The notes below the pieces were generated by a model. The model searched no databases and was not told the origin of the DNA. It was given only the letters and a program-made list of their open reading frames with translations. From Planosporangium flavigriseum (lineage in GTDB: Bacteria > Actinomycetota > Actinomycetes > Mycobacteriales > Micromonosporaceae), in the NCBI RefSeq assembly GCF_011947225.1, contig NZ_JAATVW010000015.1, forward strand, positions 62,001 through 126,000: a stretch of DNA of 64,000 nt, read 5' to 3'. Made by a program: the position numbers and the translations under genes. Of this stretch, positions 25,821-33,816 are shown in pieces (within the stretch, counting starts at the first letter, position 1; each line of letters starts with the position of its first letter).

Positions 25821-26674
25821 GCGCTCCCGAGATGAAATCGATTCGAGAATACGATCGCCCTGCGGATCGCATTAGGCAGCACCGGCAGGCCGATTTCCGC
25901 CCCCTCCTAGTCGTCGAAGGGCCAAGCGACGCCAGGCTCATGGTCGCCGCGTTTGAGGGAAAGTATGTTCCCTTCCCTGTGGGAAACAGGGGTATTGCCC
26001 TGGAGACCGCTCGACAGCTCCATGCATGGCGAACGAAGCAGTTCATGTGCGTTGTCGATCGCGATTTCGACGATGAAGTGGCGCGTGCTGAGGCAGAAGG
26101 TATCCCCATTCATGCCTACGAAAATGCGGACCTCGAAGCGATGTTGTGCGCGACGGATGCCCTGCGCCGAATCATTGCCGAATTCGGTAGCCAAGAGAAG
26201 ATTGCATCCTTCGGTGGCATGCGGGCAGTGTTGCAGTCACTCTACAAAATAGTGGTGCCGGTAGCTAGGCTGCGGGCCGCGAACCAGCAGAAGCAGTGGG
26301 GGCTCGCGTTCGACAAGGTCGACCTTGCTGAAAAGATTGATGCAAAAACCCTTGAGCTCAGGGTGCGAAGCTACTGTGCGGCATTAAGTGCAACGGTGGG
26401 CAACAATCCTGGCCAATCGGCCCTTGTATCTGTGGCCGAGGGGCCCGATAAATCAGTCAGGTTACCTGTCTGCCCTCGGGGAGCTTCTCCGTACTATCGC
26501 GGTCGCGATCTATTGGCGGCATTGGGCGTAGCGTTGCGCAGGCAGATCGGTTCTTGCGCCAAAGCTGCGACGGAAACGGAACATCTAGCGGCGATTCTTC
26601 GAGTTGCGTCGTGTCCACTGATTATCAAATCGACCTGGGGCGAAGACCTTGAGGAATCGTTAGGGCAAACGTAG
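25817..26674 (+). CDS. DUF4435/TOPRIM effector of a PARIS-like system (AriB-like)
   Basis: 285 residues from TTG 25817, which overlaps the ATPase stop (TTGA); ATG 25832 is the alternative. The TOPRIM-like core shows Glu in LLVVEGPSDARLM (about 33) and the DxD strand FMCVVDRDFDDEV (about 78), then IPIHAYENADLEAMLCATDA, matching DUF4435. In PARIS this partner is released from the ATPase scaffold when a phage anti-restriction protein is sensed and then cleaves host tRNA. Catalytic acidic residues are present, so activity is plausible. The trigger here is unknown. Overlapping genes mean tight co-expression. Confidence 0.82.
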   Translation: MSAPEMKSIREYDRPADRIRQHRQADFRPLLVVEGPSDARLMVAAFEGKYVPFPVGNRGIALETARQLHAWRTKQFMCVVDRDFDDEVARAEAEGIPIHAYENADLEAMLCATDALRRIIAEFGSQEKIASFGGMRAVLQSLYKIVVPVARLRAANQQKQWGLAFDKVDLAEKIDAKTLELRVRSYCAALSATVGNNPGQSALVSVAEGPDKSVRLPVCPRGASPYYRGRDLLAALGVALRRQIGSCAKAATETEHLAAILRVASCPLIIKSTWGEDLEESLGQT

Positions 26675-26855
26675 CGCCACATCGCGATTCGCGGGGGGTT
26701 GGAGCGTTTTCTGCGCTTGACCTGCTGATTGCGCGGACCGTTGTGAGGAAAGGTATGAAGACTATCTCGCCTGGCTGCCCGCTCGTGGACCCGTTCCCGG
26801 GTGCCTCCGCCTTCTGCCCTCCCGTCTGCCATCGACCCACCCATCGGGGAGCGGG

Positions 26856-26919
26856 CCAGGTCCAGGGCGCCAAGGTGGAGCGCCCTACCGGATGTACGAC
26901 CTTGGCGCCCTGGACCTGG
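26856..26919. repeat. 21-bp perfect inverted repeat
   Basis: Arms 26856-26876 and 26899-26919 (CCAGGTCCAGGGCGCCAAGG plus one base, and complement) enclose a 22-nt loop. It lies 182 bp downstream of the DUF4435 gene and could end its transcript, though the stem is unusually long and has no T-run. The rest of 26,675-27,300 is very GC-rich with nested CGCGCCGCGC palindromes and no supported gene. Confidence 0.7.
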
Positions 26920-27300
26920 TCTGCTCGGCTTCGCCTGGGTCGATGACGGGCGGGAGGGTTCCTCCTCTCCCGGAGCCGGAGTGCCCCCGCCGGAGGCATC
27001 TGGGCATCAGCCGTCACGGAGCTGGTGCGGCCGGCCGGCGCGTGCGCGGCGGGCCGGAGGTCCAGAGCGCGACGCGCCGCGCCGGCACGGTCGCGCCGCG
27101 CTTGCGCGGCGCTCTTGATACATCAGAGGCAGATTCGGCAGTACATGCGATGTCGACGGAGCCACAGCCGGGCTGACGCTTGAGACGTTGGCCGATACGC
27201 CTAGCTTCCCGCCTATGCTGATCACCGTGACTGGAAAAGGGGTCGCTGCGGTTCGCGCAGCGGGGTGCTCATTGATCGGCTGAGATGGAACGGTGATCGA

Positions 27301-28260
27301 GTGAGTGTGGGTGTCGGGGCGGAAGGCGGCTACCAGCGGGGGCGCGAACCGACCCCCGAGGAACTCCGGTCAGGCGTTGCCGATCTCCTGTCTGAGGTCG
27401 ACGCTGCGCTCGCAAGTAACCGGTGGGTGATCCTCGATACCGGCTCTGATTCGGTCAAGCAAAAGCTGTATGACGCTGCTGCACTTCGCCACTGCTGCCT
27501 GCTTCTCAAGGAGATCGAAGACGGGGCATGTGCTGGCCATGAATTGACCGTACGGATCCTCGGGAGATCCCATATCGAGGCGTGGGCCTTTGCCCTCTAT
27601 CTTCATTTCGGCGGATACGAGGCCCTCGAAAGAATTGCCCAAGATACGCTTCACCAGGTCAACGTGATGAATCAGCAGATCGCGGAGTTTGACCAGTGGC
27701 TAGCCCAGGAGAAGCGCAAGGCTCGCAGGCGCCTCACGAAGGTTCGCCGTTTGAACGCCAGCCTCAAGAAGTGGAACGAGGAGCACCCTGACCAGCGCCC
27801 GAAGCCGCTTCACGACGAGCCTTACGTTCCTCGGCTCGTGTCGCATTCCATTGACCTGAGCGACCGAATCGCCGACTTTGGGACACTTCAACCTCAAAGC
27901 CTTGCGACAGCCGAGGTCATCGACGCCTTGACGAAGCTTGCGCCGGTGCGAGGCTTTGGAAGGGAAAGCTTCAGGCCGATCTACTTGATCTACCGGATGC
28001 TGTCAGGCGGTGCCACTCACCCGACCTTGAACGTGCTCGACTCGTACTTCCAGTACAGCCCGGGATTCATTCGTACTACACGAGAGCCGGGAACACCGTC
28101 GATTATCATGCATACGCGGGTAACTGCGCTTTACTCCACCGCATTTCTGGCGAGTTGGGTGCTCGGCGACGTGGGTTGTTCTACTCCGGTAGCAGACAAG
28201 CTGAGGACCTGGCTCGAACCTGATCCCACTGGTGGTAAGGGCTGGGCTCCCGGCGGCTGA
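27301..28260 (+). CDS. DUF5677-like hypothetical protein
   Basis: 319 residues from GTG 27301 (GGTGA 6 nt upstream; GTG 27265 is possible). Mostly helical: ALRHCCLLLKEIEDGACAGH, ILGRSHIEAWAFALYLHFGG and a basic segment QEKRKARRRLTKVRRLNASL. The arrangement resembles DUF5677 and related proteins with paired helices carrying His/Glu residues, which occur near defence and mobile-element genes. No signal peptide or TM segment. It is separated from the PARIS-like pair by about 600 bp, so it is probably an independent cargo gene. Confidence 0.6.
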   Translation: MSVGVGAEGGYQRGREPTPEELRSGVADLLSEVDAALASNRWVILDTGSDSVKQKLYDAAALRHCCLLLKEIEDGACAGHELTVRILGRSHIEAWAFALYLHFGGYEALERIAQDTLHQVNVMNQQIAEFDQWLAQEKRKARRRLTKVRRLNASLKKWNEEHPDQRPKPLHDEPYVPRLVSHSIDLSDRIADFGTLQPQSLATAEVIDALTKLAPVRGFGRESFRPIYLIYRMLSGGATHPTLNVLDSYFQYSPGFIRTTREPGTPSIIMHTRVTALYSTAFLASWVLGDVGCSTPVADKLRTWLEPDPTGGKGWAPGG

Positions 28261-28314
28261 CCTCAAGTTGGGAGTGTGCCTCGCTGGTGCGGCGGATGCC
28301 TCGTTATGACGCCC

Positions 28315-28743
28315 CTACATCAACACATGGGTGCCGTCGTGAACCCGGACGGCCGGTTCGAGAGAGTCGAGTGCGTCAGTGACACGGACAGCAAAGGTCT
28401 CGGCCATCTGGGCGGTGACGGCGTCGCGGGTCCACCAGTCGACGCGCTGGGATTCCTCGGTCGGTCCGGGGTGGCCGCCGATGATGCGGGCGCGGAAGAC
28501 CAGGGCGACGACGCCGAGCTTGAGGTTCTTGTACACGCCGGTGAGTCGTTCGGGCTCGATGAGGACGCCGGTTTCCTCTTCGACCTCGCGGCGGACGCCG
28601 TCGTGGATCGATTCGTGCAGTTCGAGGATGCCGCCGGGGATTTCCCACTTGCCGTTGTCGCGGCGCTGCACGACCAGGACCCGGTCGTGCTCATCGGTGA
28701 TGACGGCGGCGACGCTGACGGAGTGGCGGTTGGGGGCGGTCAC
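28315..28743 (-). CDS. NUDIX hydrolase (Pif-like candidate)
   Basis: 142 residues from GTG 28743, overlapping the PP2C-like stop by 4 bp (GTGA). The Nudix box is intact: GGILELHESIHDGVRREVEE followed by ETGVLI, with Gly, Glu, REVEEE and Gly in register. It ends in a short helical tail (MAETFAVRVTDALDSLEPAV). AICEs commonly carry such a gene; in pSAM2 the Nudix protein Pif blocks redundant transfer between cells that already hold the element. Position in the regulator operon supports a similar immunity or control role here, but a nucleotide-sanitising role cannot be excluded. Confidence 0.85.
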   Translation of the reverse strand: MTAPNRHSVSVAAVITDEHDRVLVVQRRDNGKWEIPGGILELHESIHDGVRREVEEETGVLIEPERLTGVYKNLKLGVVALVFRARIIGGHPGPTEESQRVDWWTRDAVTAQMAETFAVRVTDALDSLEPAVRVHDGTHVLM

Positions 28744-29591
28744 GGCTGGTCCTCCTCGAATAGGCACAGGGCGGCGGTGGCGTCGTCGTGGCGCTTGTAG
28801 CGGGGGCGGGCGTGTCCGTCGTAGTCGGCGTTCTCGGCGACGCGTACTTGGCGGATCAGCTCGTGTGGTCCATGGTCGGTGAGGAGATCGAGTAGGCCGC
28901 GCCAGTCGAACAGCTTGAACTGCTCGACCGCGGCGGACGCTCCGTCGGTGAGTAGGGCGGCTCGCCATACCCGGTCCGGGCCGTGCAGGGGCGCGGCGCC
29001 GGTGACCGCTTCGTAGGCTGCGGCGGGGTTGGCTGCGGCGATCCAGTACCCGTCCGGCTGGTTGGTGAGCTTGTGTTTCTCGGCCATTCTGGCGCGAACG
29101 CGTGCGACCTCCTCGACGCTGCCAGAGGTCGTCTGGTTGATCAGAGGGAGACGGTCCAGTTGCGCGACGGCGTTCTGGAATCGGTCGTCGGTGACGACCT
29201 GGATCTCGTCGCCGCGATCGAGGACGAGTGAGCTATCGGCGAGCACAAGGTAGTCGACGTAGCTGCCGGCGTTCTTGAGCAGGCAGACGGTGCTTGCGAC
29301 TGTGCCGGGGTTGTCGAGGTCGCATCGGCCGCCGTGATCCTCACGGACTGCGCTGATCGCCTTGGCCAGGAGGTGACCGAGCGGGGCGTCCGGTTCACAG
29401 CGGTATCCAGTGACGAGATGGTGGGACAGTCGCTGGACGTACCAGGCCGCACCGTGATGGCAGCCGGTGTCCACGCCATCGGGGACGGACACGCCGTCGA
29501 GCACGCCAACCAGTCCGCCGACGGCGAAGCCCTGGTCCTCGTTGACCGCTCGGCCGGGGGCGGGCTCGGACGCGAGGCGAACGCGCATCAT
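28740..29591 (-). CDS. PP2C-family protein phosphatase-like protein of the AICE
   Basis: 283 residues from ATG 29591, overlapping the GntR stop by 4 bp (ATGA). PPM landmarks are NEDQGFAVGGLVGVLDGVS, VDYLVLADSSLVL, LLTDGAS and C-terminal RHDDATAALCLFEE, placing acidic residues for two metals. Several otherwise conserved Gly/Asp positions differ (LDGVSVPDG rather than DGMGG), so activity is uncertain. Its location between a GntR regulator and a NUDIX gene suggests a shared signalling or immunity role. Its target is not apparent. Confidence 0.75.
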   Translation of the reverse strand: MMRVRLASEPAPGRAVNEDQGFAVGGLVGVLDGVSVPDGVDTGCHHGAAWYVQRLSHHLVTGYRCEPDAPLGHLLAKAISAVREDHGGRCDLDNPGTVASTVCLLKNAGSYVDYLVLADSSLVLDRGDEIQVVTDDRFQNAVAQLDRLPLINQTTSGSVEEVARVRARMAEKHKLTNQPDGYWIAAANPAAAYEAVTGAAPLHGPDRVWRAALLTDGASAAVEQFKLFDWRGLLDLLTDHGPHELIRQVRVAENADYDGHARPRYKRHDDATAALCLFEEDQP

Positions 29592-30376
29592 GACGATTCC
29601 GCTGTGGTGGTCGGCGTCTCGTCGTCCCAGCCGTAGCGCAGCGTCCACAGGTGGCCGGGCATGACGTGGATGCAGACTTCGACCGGGCGGTCCTCGGCGG
29701 TGTAGGCGACGTGCCAGATCTCGAACACCGGCTGCGTGCCTTCCAGATCGAGAGTGCTCTTTTCGGCGTCGGTGGGCATCCGAACGTTCACGTCCTCCGT
29801 GAACCGGACCGGCGCGTGTCCCAGCTCGGCGAGGCGGGAGTACGAGCCACCCTGGCCGGCGTCCTCCTGCAGCAGTTCCTTGCTGCCCTTGACGACCGAC
29901 CACGGATAGTAGGAGTCCGCGACCTGGGTCGGCTCGTCGTTGGCGTACAGCACGCGGCGGCGGACCAGCGTCTGTTCGTTCTTGGACAGCGCCAGGACGG
30001 ACGCGATCCGGTCGGTCGGGACTGTGCGGCCGATCTCGCGGTACTCGGTGCGCGATTGCAGGTTCAGGCTGCGGACTTCGACCTCACCCGCTCCGGTGCC
30101 CTGGGCGCGCGCGGCGTAGCGCTTCTTGGTGTCGCGCAGGATGCGGGGCAGCGAGCGGACGTAGGTACCCGAACCGCGTCGTACCTTTACGTCTCCCGAG
30201 GACCGGAGCAGCGTGATCGCCCGGTTGATGGTCACCCGCGAGACGCCGAGTTCGTCGGCGAGTCGTAGTTCGCTGGGCAGCGGACCGCCGGCCGGGTAGG
30301 TGCCGTCTTCGATCCGGCTGCGTAGAAGCTCGGCGATCTGTACGTACTGCGACTTCGGTGTCTCGATCACTGACAC
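29588..30376 (-). CDS. GntR/HutC-family regulator of the AICE
   Basis: 262 residues from GTG 30376, with an AGGGAA Shine-Dalgarno. The N-terminal wHTH (VQIAELLRSRIEDGTYPAGG, LPSELRLADELGVSRVTINR) is followed by a UTRA ligand-binding domain (about 90-245; LVRRRVLYANDEPTQVADSY, FEIWHVAYTAEDRPVEVCIH). This is the KorSA/TraR-type repressor found in AICEs. Upstream, GTAGGACGTA half-sites lie 17 bp before its own start and as a full palindrome 48 bp before the divergent pra-like gene, so it likely represses both. It heads a three-gene coupled operon. Confidence 0.87.
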   Translation of the reverse strand: MSVIETPKSQYVQIAELLRSRIEDGTYPAGGPLPSELRLADELGVSRVTINRAITLLRSSGDVKVRRGSGTYVRSLPRILRDTKKRYAARAQGTGAGEVEVRSLNLQSRTEYREIGRTVPTDRIASVLALSKNEQTLVRRRVLYANDEPTQVADSYYPWSVVKGSKELLQEDAGQGGSYSRLAELGHAPVRFTEDVNVRMPTDAEKSTLDLEGTQPVFEIWHVAYTAEDRPVEVCIHVMPGHLWTLRYGWDDETPTTTAESS

Positions 30377-30392
30377 GGCGAGTTCCCTACTT

Positions 30393-30402
30393 GTAGGACG
30401 TA
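30393..30402. promoter_or_regulatory. GntR operator half-site near its own start
   Basis: GTAGGACGTA at 30393-30402 is one arm of the palindrome at 30571-30591; the second arm here has decayed (TTACCCC). Position fits autoregulation. Confidence 0.5.
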
Positions 30403-30522
30403 TTACCCCAGCGTAGGGCACCCGTGTATTGCATGCACCCTCGGGCAAAACACGGTGCCCGTGAAGGTTGATATGCGCAGGTAGGCGGATCGCGCAAACA
30501 TAAGTGGCCGTCGATCAGAAGA

Positions 30523-30591
30523 AGGACGTAAGACGTCTTGTGTCCACTAGTCCCGGGCCCTACCTTCGACGTAGGACGTACTACGTCCTAC
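30523..30591. promoter_or_regulatory. GntR operator palindromes upstream of the transfer operon
   Basis: At 30571-30591 two perfect 10-bp arms (GTAGGACGTA and TACGTCCTAC) flank a central C. At 30523-30539 a second site has AGGACGTA followed by the palindrome AAGACGTCTT. Both sit in the divergent region between the GntR gene and the pra-like gene. They are the best candidates for the repressor's binding sites and the switch that turns on replication and transfer. Confidence 0.7.
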
Positions 30592-30639
30592 GGGCCAGGA
30601 ACCGGCAGAGGGCCGGTGGCAGACAGGGAGGACGGAGCG

Positions 30640-31074
30640 ATGTCGATCCCCAACGCAATGAAGGTGCCAGTGCCGTTCGACTTCGTGTTTCCGCACGGCG
30701 CGCTCTGCCTGGGTGTGGAGCCGGCGACGGACTTCGACAAGCGTGGCCAGGCCGATGACCAGGCGCGGGACAAGGAGACCGGCGAGCGGGTGTGGCTGGT
30801 CAAGGTGCTCGACCTGGACCCGGAGGCGGGCAAGTTCGGCGGGTCGAAGGAGGTCAAGGTCAAGGTCGTGGCCCCGGTGCAGCCGATCCCGCCGACCTCG
30901 GCGATCCCCGGCTACCCGCCGGCGGTCGAGTTCACCGGGATCACGCTCACGCCCTACGTGGACTCGCAGCGGTGCAAGGGCGCCGGGCCGAAGTGCAAGG
31001 CCCGGCTGGCGTGGTCAATCCGCGCCGAGGCGATGACCGAACCCCAGGCGGCCGGCAAGAGCAAGGCTGCCTGA
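30640..31074 (+). CDS. pra: Pra-like activator of AICE replication, integration and excision
   Basis: 144 residues from ATG 30640, with GGGAGG upstream. MSIPNAMKVPVPFDFVFPHG and later GAGPKCKARLAWSIRAEAM are typical of the family annotated as plasmid replication, integration and excision activator, named after pSAM2/pMEA300 Pra. The middle part is beta-rich (EVKVKVVAPVQPIPPTSAIP). It is the first gene of the transfer/replication operon and lies directly behind the GntR operator palindrome, as expected for the on-switch. Family identity rests on overall resemblance, not a catalytic motif. Confidence 0.65.
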   Translation: MSIPNAMKVPVPFDFVFPHGALCLGVEPATDFDKRGQADDQARDKETGERVWLVKVLDLDPEAGKFGGSKEVKVKVVAPVQPIPPTSAIPGYPPAVEFTGITLTPYVDSQRCKGAGPKCKARLAWSIRAEAMTEPQAAGKSKAA

Positions 31075-31166
31075 TCTAGCGCGTCGGGGGCGGGCTTCCT
31101 CCGCCAAGAGTCTTCCCGCCCCCGCGCCCAACCTTCATCCCGGGTTGCGAACGGAAAGAGGTTGTA

Positions 31167-31331
31167 ATGCCCAAGATAGTTGACGCCACCCGCGTCACTT
31201 CGAAGGACGACGCGGTGTGGCGCGAGTGCGCCTGCTGCGGTCAGTTGCGGCCGCTGCCGCCGGATGCCTTGTTCTGCGACGACTGCGCCGCCCCGGCCCG
31301 GCCGACCGGCCCGGGGACGTGGTCGCGATGA
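31167..31331 (+). CDS. 54-aa zinc-ribbon protein
   Basis: ATG 31167 to TGA 31331, preceded by AAAGAGG 6 nt upstream. Two CxxC pairs (CACCGQLRPLPPDALFCDDC) make a compact zinc ribbon. The stop overlaps the next start (ATGA), so it belongs to the transfer operon. Small proteins of this kind are frequent in AICEs and their role is unknown. Confidence 0.65.
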   Translation: MPKIVDATRVTSKDDAVWRECACCGQLRPLPPDALFCDDCAAPARPTGPGTWSR

Positions 31332-31729
31332 GGACCCGCCGCCGCACCGCCCACGTACTCGCGGCGCCGGGCATCGACGCCGCCCGCCAGATCTACACCA
31401 CCGTCCCATCGGACGCGGTCAAGGTCGCCGCGCTGGTCGAGATCGCGGCCGCCGCCGCATCGCTGGCCCGGACGGTGGTCAAGCTGCGCCACCTCGACCC
31501 GGACCTGATCGCCCCGCACGTGGCCGACCCGGTCGACCTGCGCGCGGTGCTCGGCCGGGGCCGGTGGCTGCCGACGATGACCCGGCACGTGCCGGTCCCG
31601 CCGACCGGCCCGGTCGACCTCGCGTCACTGGTGCCGCCCGTGCTGCCGACCCGCCGCCGGGTCACCCGCCGTCGCCCGGCCTCCGGACAGGGCTCGCTGT
31701 TTCCGCTCGCCGGCAGGGAGGTGAGCTGA
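31328..31729 (+). CDS. Small basic AICE protein of unknown function
   Basis: 133 residues from ATG 31328, coupled to the zinc-ribbon gene and ending one base before the translocase start. Helical middle (VKVAALVEIAAAAASLARTV) and an arginine-rich tail (TRRRVTRRRPASGQGSLF). No known domain; position suggests an accessory role to the TraB motor or to DNA binding. Confidence 0.65.
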   Translation: MRTRRRTAHVLAAPGIDAARQIYTTVPSDAVKVAALVEIAAAAASLARTVVKLRHLDPDLIAPHVADPVDLRAVLGRGRWLPTMTRHVPVPPTGPVDLASLVPPVLPTRRRVTRRRPASGQGSLFPLAGREVS

Positions 31730-31730
31730 C

Positions 31731-33164
31731 ATGCCGGTCATCAACCACGTGCGTGGGGACCAGGTCCCCGACTCGATGCTCAACGTGCGTACCCCGGTGG
31801 TGAAGCTGCCGCTGTGGCTGGTGCTGACCTGGTGGCTACTCAAAGGGCTGGCCCTGGCGGTGGTGCTGGCCTGCCGGTACTGGTACGCCACCGGCCCGAC
31901 CGTGCTACTGGCCTGCCTGTACGTCGACTTCGGCTGGCTCGGCCCGGTCGGCCTGCTCGTAGGGCTGGCCGCGCTCGGGGCCGGCTGGCGGTTCGGACAC
32001 CGCGCCTCGTTCGAGCGGTTCGGCTGGTGGCCGGCGTTGTCGCGCTGGCGGCGCTGGTGGTACCGGCGGCGGTGGCTGTCGGCCATGACCACCGCCAAGC
32101 TGACCGTGGCTTTCGACGGTCACGCGGTGGTGCCGATCCTCAAGCGGGTGCGCTCCACCGGGGCGGCCGACGTGCTGACCGTGCGGATGGTGACCGGGCA
32201 GATCCCCGACGACTTCGCCAGGGTGTCCGAGCGGTTGACTCACACGTTCGGCGCGCGGACCTGCCGGGTCATCCCGGCCGACCGGCCCGACCTGGTGACG
32301 TTGACCCTGCTGCGCGGCGACCCGCTCGCCGCTGTGGTCGCCCCGTACCCGGTACCGAGCGTGCCGGACCTGGCGGCGCTGCCGGTGGCCCGGCTGGAAG
32401 ACGGCTCGACCTTCCGGCTGCGGCTGGCCGGCTCGCACGTGCTCATCGTCGGCGCGACCGGGGCCGGCAAGGGCTCCTGGCAGTGGTCGCTCATCGCGGC
32501 GCTTGCCGGCGGGGTCCGCGCTGGCCTGGTGCGGCTGCGGGTGCTCGATCCCAAGGGCGGCATGGAGATGGCCGCCGGCATCCCGCTGTTCGAACGGTTC
32601 GTGTGCGAGTCGTTCAGGCAGATGGCCGACGAGCTGGAAGAAGGCGTCGGGGAACTGCAACGGCGCACCGCCCGGCTACGCGGCCGGACCCGCCAGCACA
32701 CACCTAGCACCGACGAGCCGGCGTACGTGTTCGTCATCGACGAGCTGGCCGCGCTGACGTCGTACCTGACCGACCGGCAGCTCAAGGACCGCATCAAGGC
32801 CGCGCTCGGGATCCTGCTCACCCAGGGCCGCGCCGTCGGCGTCTACGTCGTCGCCGCGCTCCAGGACCCCCGCAAGGACGTGCTGCCGTTCCGCGACCTG
32901 TTCCCGACCCGCATCGGCCTGCGGCTGACCGAGGCCGCCCAGGTCGACATGGTCCTCGGCGACGGCATGCGCGACCGGGGCGCGCTGTGCGACCGGATCC
33001 CGATGTCCATGCCCGGCACCGCCTACGTCGTACTCGACGGCGAGCCCACCCCGACCCGCGCCCGCGCCTCGTACTGGACCGACGCCCACATCGCCGATCT
33101 AGCCCGCGAGTACGGCTGGCTCCGCGTGGTCGACGGCGACTGGACCGAAGGAGGTGCGGCATGA
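31731..33164 (+). CDS. FtsK/SpoIIIE-like DNA translocase, conjugal transfer protein TraB-like
   Basis: 477 residues. Two or three N-terminal TM segments (about 25-50, 57-85) anchor the protein. The motor domain has Walker A VGATGAGKGS (about 240), YVFVIDELAAL Walker B (about 335) and an FtsK-type tail (GIGLRLTEAAQVDMVLGDG-like: RIGLRLTEAAQVDMVLGDGM). In Streptomyces plasmids and AICEs a single TraB hexamer moves double-stranded DNA between mycelial cells after recognising clt repeats. The C-terminus is a candidate winged helix but short. Intact and likely functional. Confidence 0.9.
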   Translation: MPVINHVRGDQVPDSMLNVRTPVVKLPLWLVLTWWLLKGLALAVVLACRYWYATGPTVLLACLYVDFGWLGPVGLLVGLAALGAGWRFGHRASFERFGWWPALSRWRRWWYRRRWLSAMTTAKLTVAFDGHAVVPILKRVRSTGAADVLTVRMVTGQIPDDFARVSERLTHTFGARTCRVIPADRPDLVTLTLLRGDPLAAVVAPYPVPSVPDLAALPVARLEDGSTFRLRLAGSHVLIVGATGAGKGSWQWSLIAALAGGVRAGLVRLRVLDPKGGMEMAAGIPLFERFVCESFRQMADELEEGVGELQRRTARLRGRTRQHTPSTDEPAYVFVIDELAALTSYLTDRQLKDRIKAALGILLTQGRAVGVYVVAALQDPRKDVLPFRDLFPTRIGLRLTEAAQVDMVLGDGMRDRGALCDRIPMSMPGTAYVVLDGEPTPTRARASYWTDAHIADLAREYGWLRVVDGDWTEGGAA

Positions 33165-33184
33165 GTCGCCATCCATGCCGTGCG

Positions 33185-33709
33185 TTATTCGGGCAGCGGG
33201 CCGGGGCTGGAGGGCTTGATGTCCACCACGATCATCTTGTCGCGGTACCGCTCCAGGTCGGGATAATGCCAGCTCTCGCCGTTGCGGATCTGGTGGAACC
33301 GGAAGGTGCCGTTGGTGTCGTTGACGCCGATGATGCACCGCACAGCACTCGGCTGCTCCAGGTCGTAGACCAGCCGGCTGAACATGAGGGCGAACGCCAG
33401 TCCGTGGCGCAACAGCGTCCGCTGGTCCTCCTCCGCGATGACTGGGGCGTCGTCGACGACGGCGACCGGGACCGGCACGCAGTCCTCCAGATGGAAGGAG
33501 CTGTCGCTGCACTCCCAGCCGGTCAGGTCACGGAAGATCGACGGCGCGCCCTCTGCGTTCCCCACCGAGTCGGCCCACACCAGCACGTCACCGCGACGCG
33601 TGATGCCGCGCGCCGCGACGGCCTCCAGGTCCGGCGCCAACCCTCCCGGCGGATGAGCAGCCTGGGGGACGGTCAACAGACCGAGGGCCTGGACAGCCGC
33701 GTCGTTCAT
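33185..33709 (-). CDS. Unrecognised reverse-strand cargo protein
   Basis: About 174 residues from ATG 33709; the frame stays open upstream to 33,790. Sequence includes DVLVWADSVGNAEGAPSIFR, LEDCVPVPVAVVDDAPVIAE and YRDKMIVVDIKPSSPGPLPE. No TM segment, signal or known domain. It interrupts a + strand operon of transfer genes, ends 20 bp from the translocase stop and has no obvious Shine-Dalgarno. It could be a recent cargo insertion with its own promoter. Confidence 0.5.
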   Translation of the reverse strand: MNDAAVQALGLLTVPQAAHPPGGLAPDLEAVAARGITRRGDVLVWADSVGNAEGAPSIFRDLTGWECSDSSFHLEDCVPVPVAVVDDAPVIAEEDQRTLLRHGLAFALMFSRLVYDLEQPSAVRCIIGVNDTNGTFRFHQIRNGESWHYPDLERYRDKMIVVDIKPSSPGPLPE

Positions 33710-33816
33710 GGTCAGGGACAGCACGTCGGCAAGAATGCCACGGTCGCCCCGGCCGGGATGGCTCCGATGCTCGGCACCGGTGTGTCTCACGCTCGCCGGC
33801 AGAACGGCGGTGTCGT

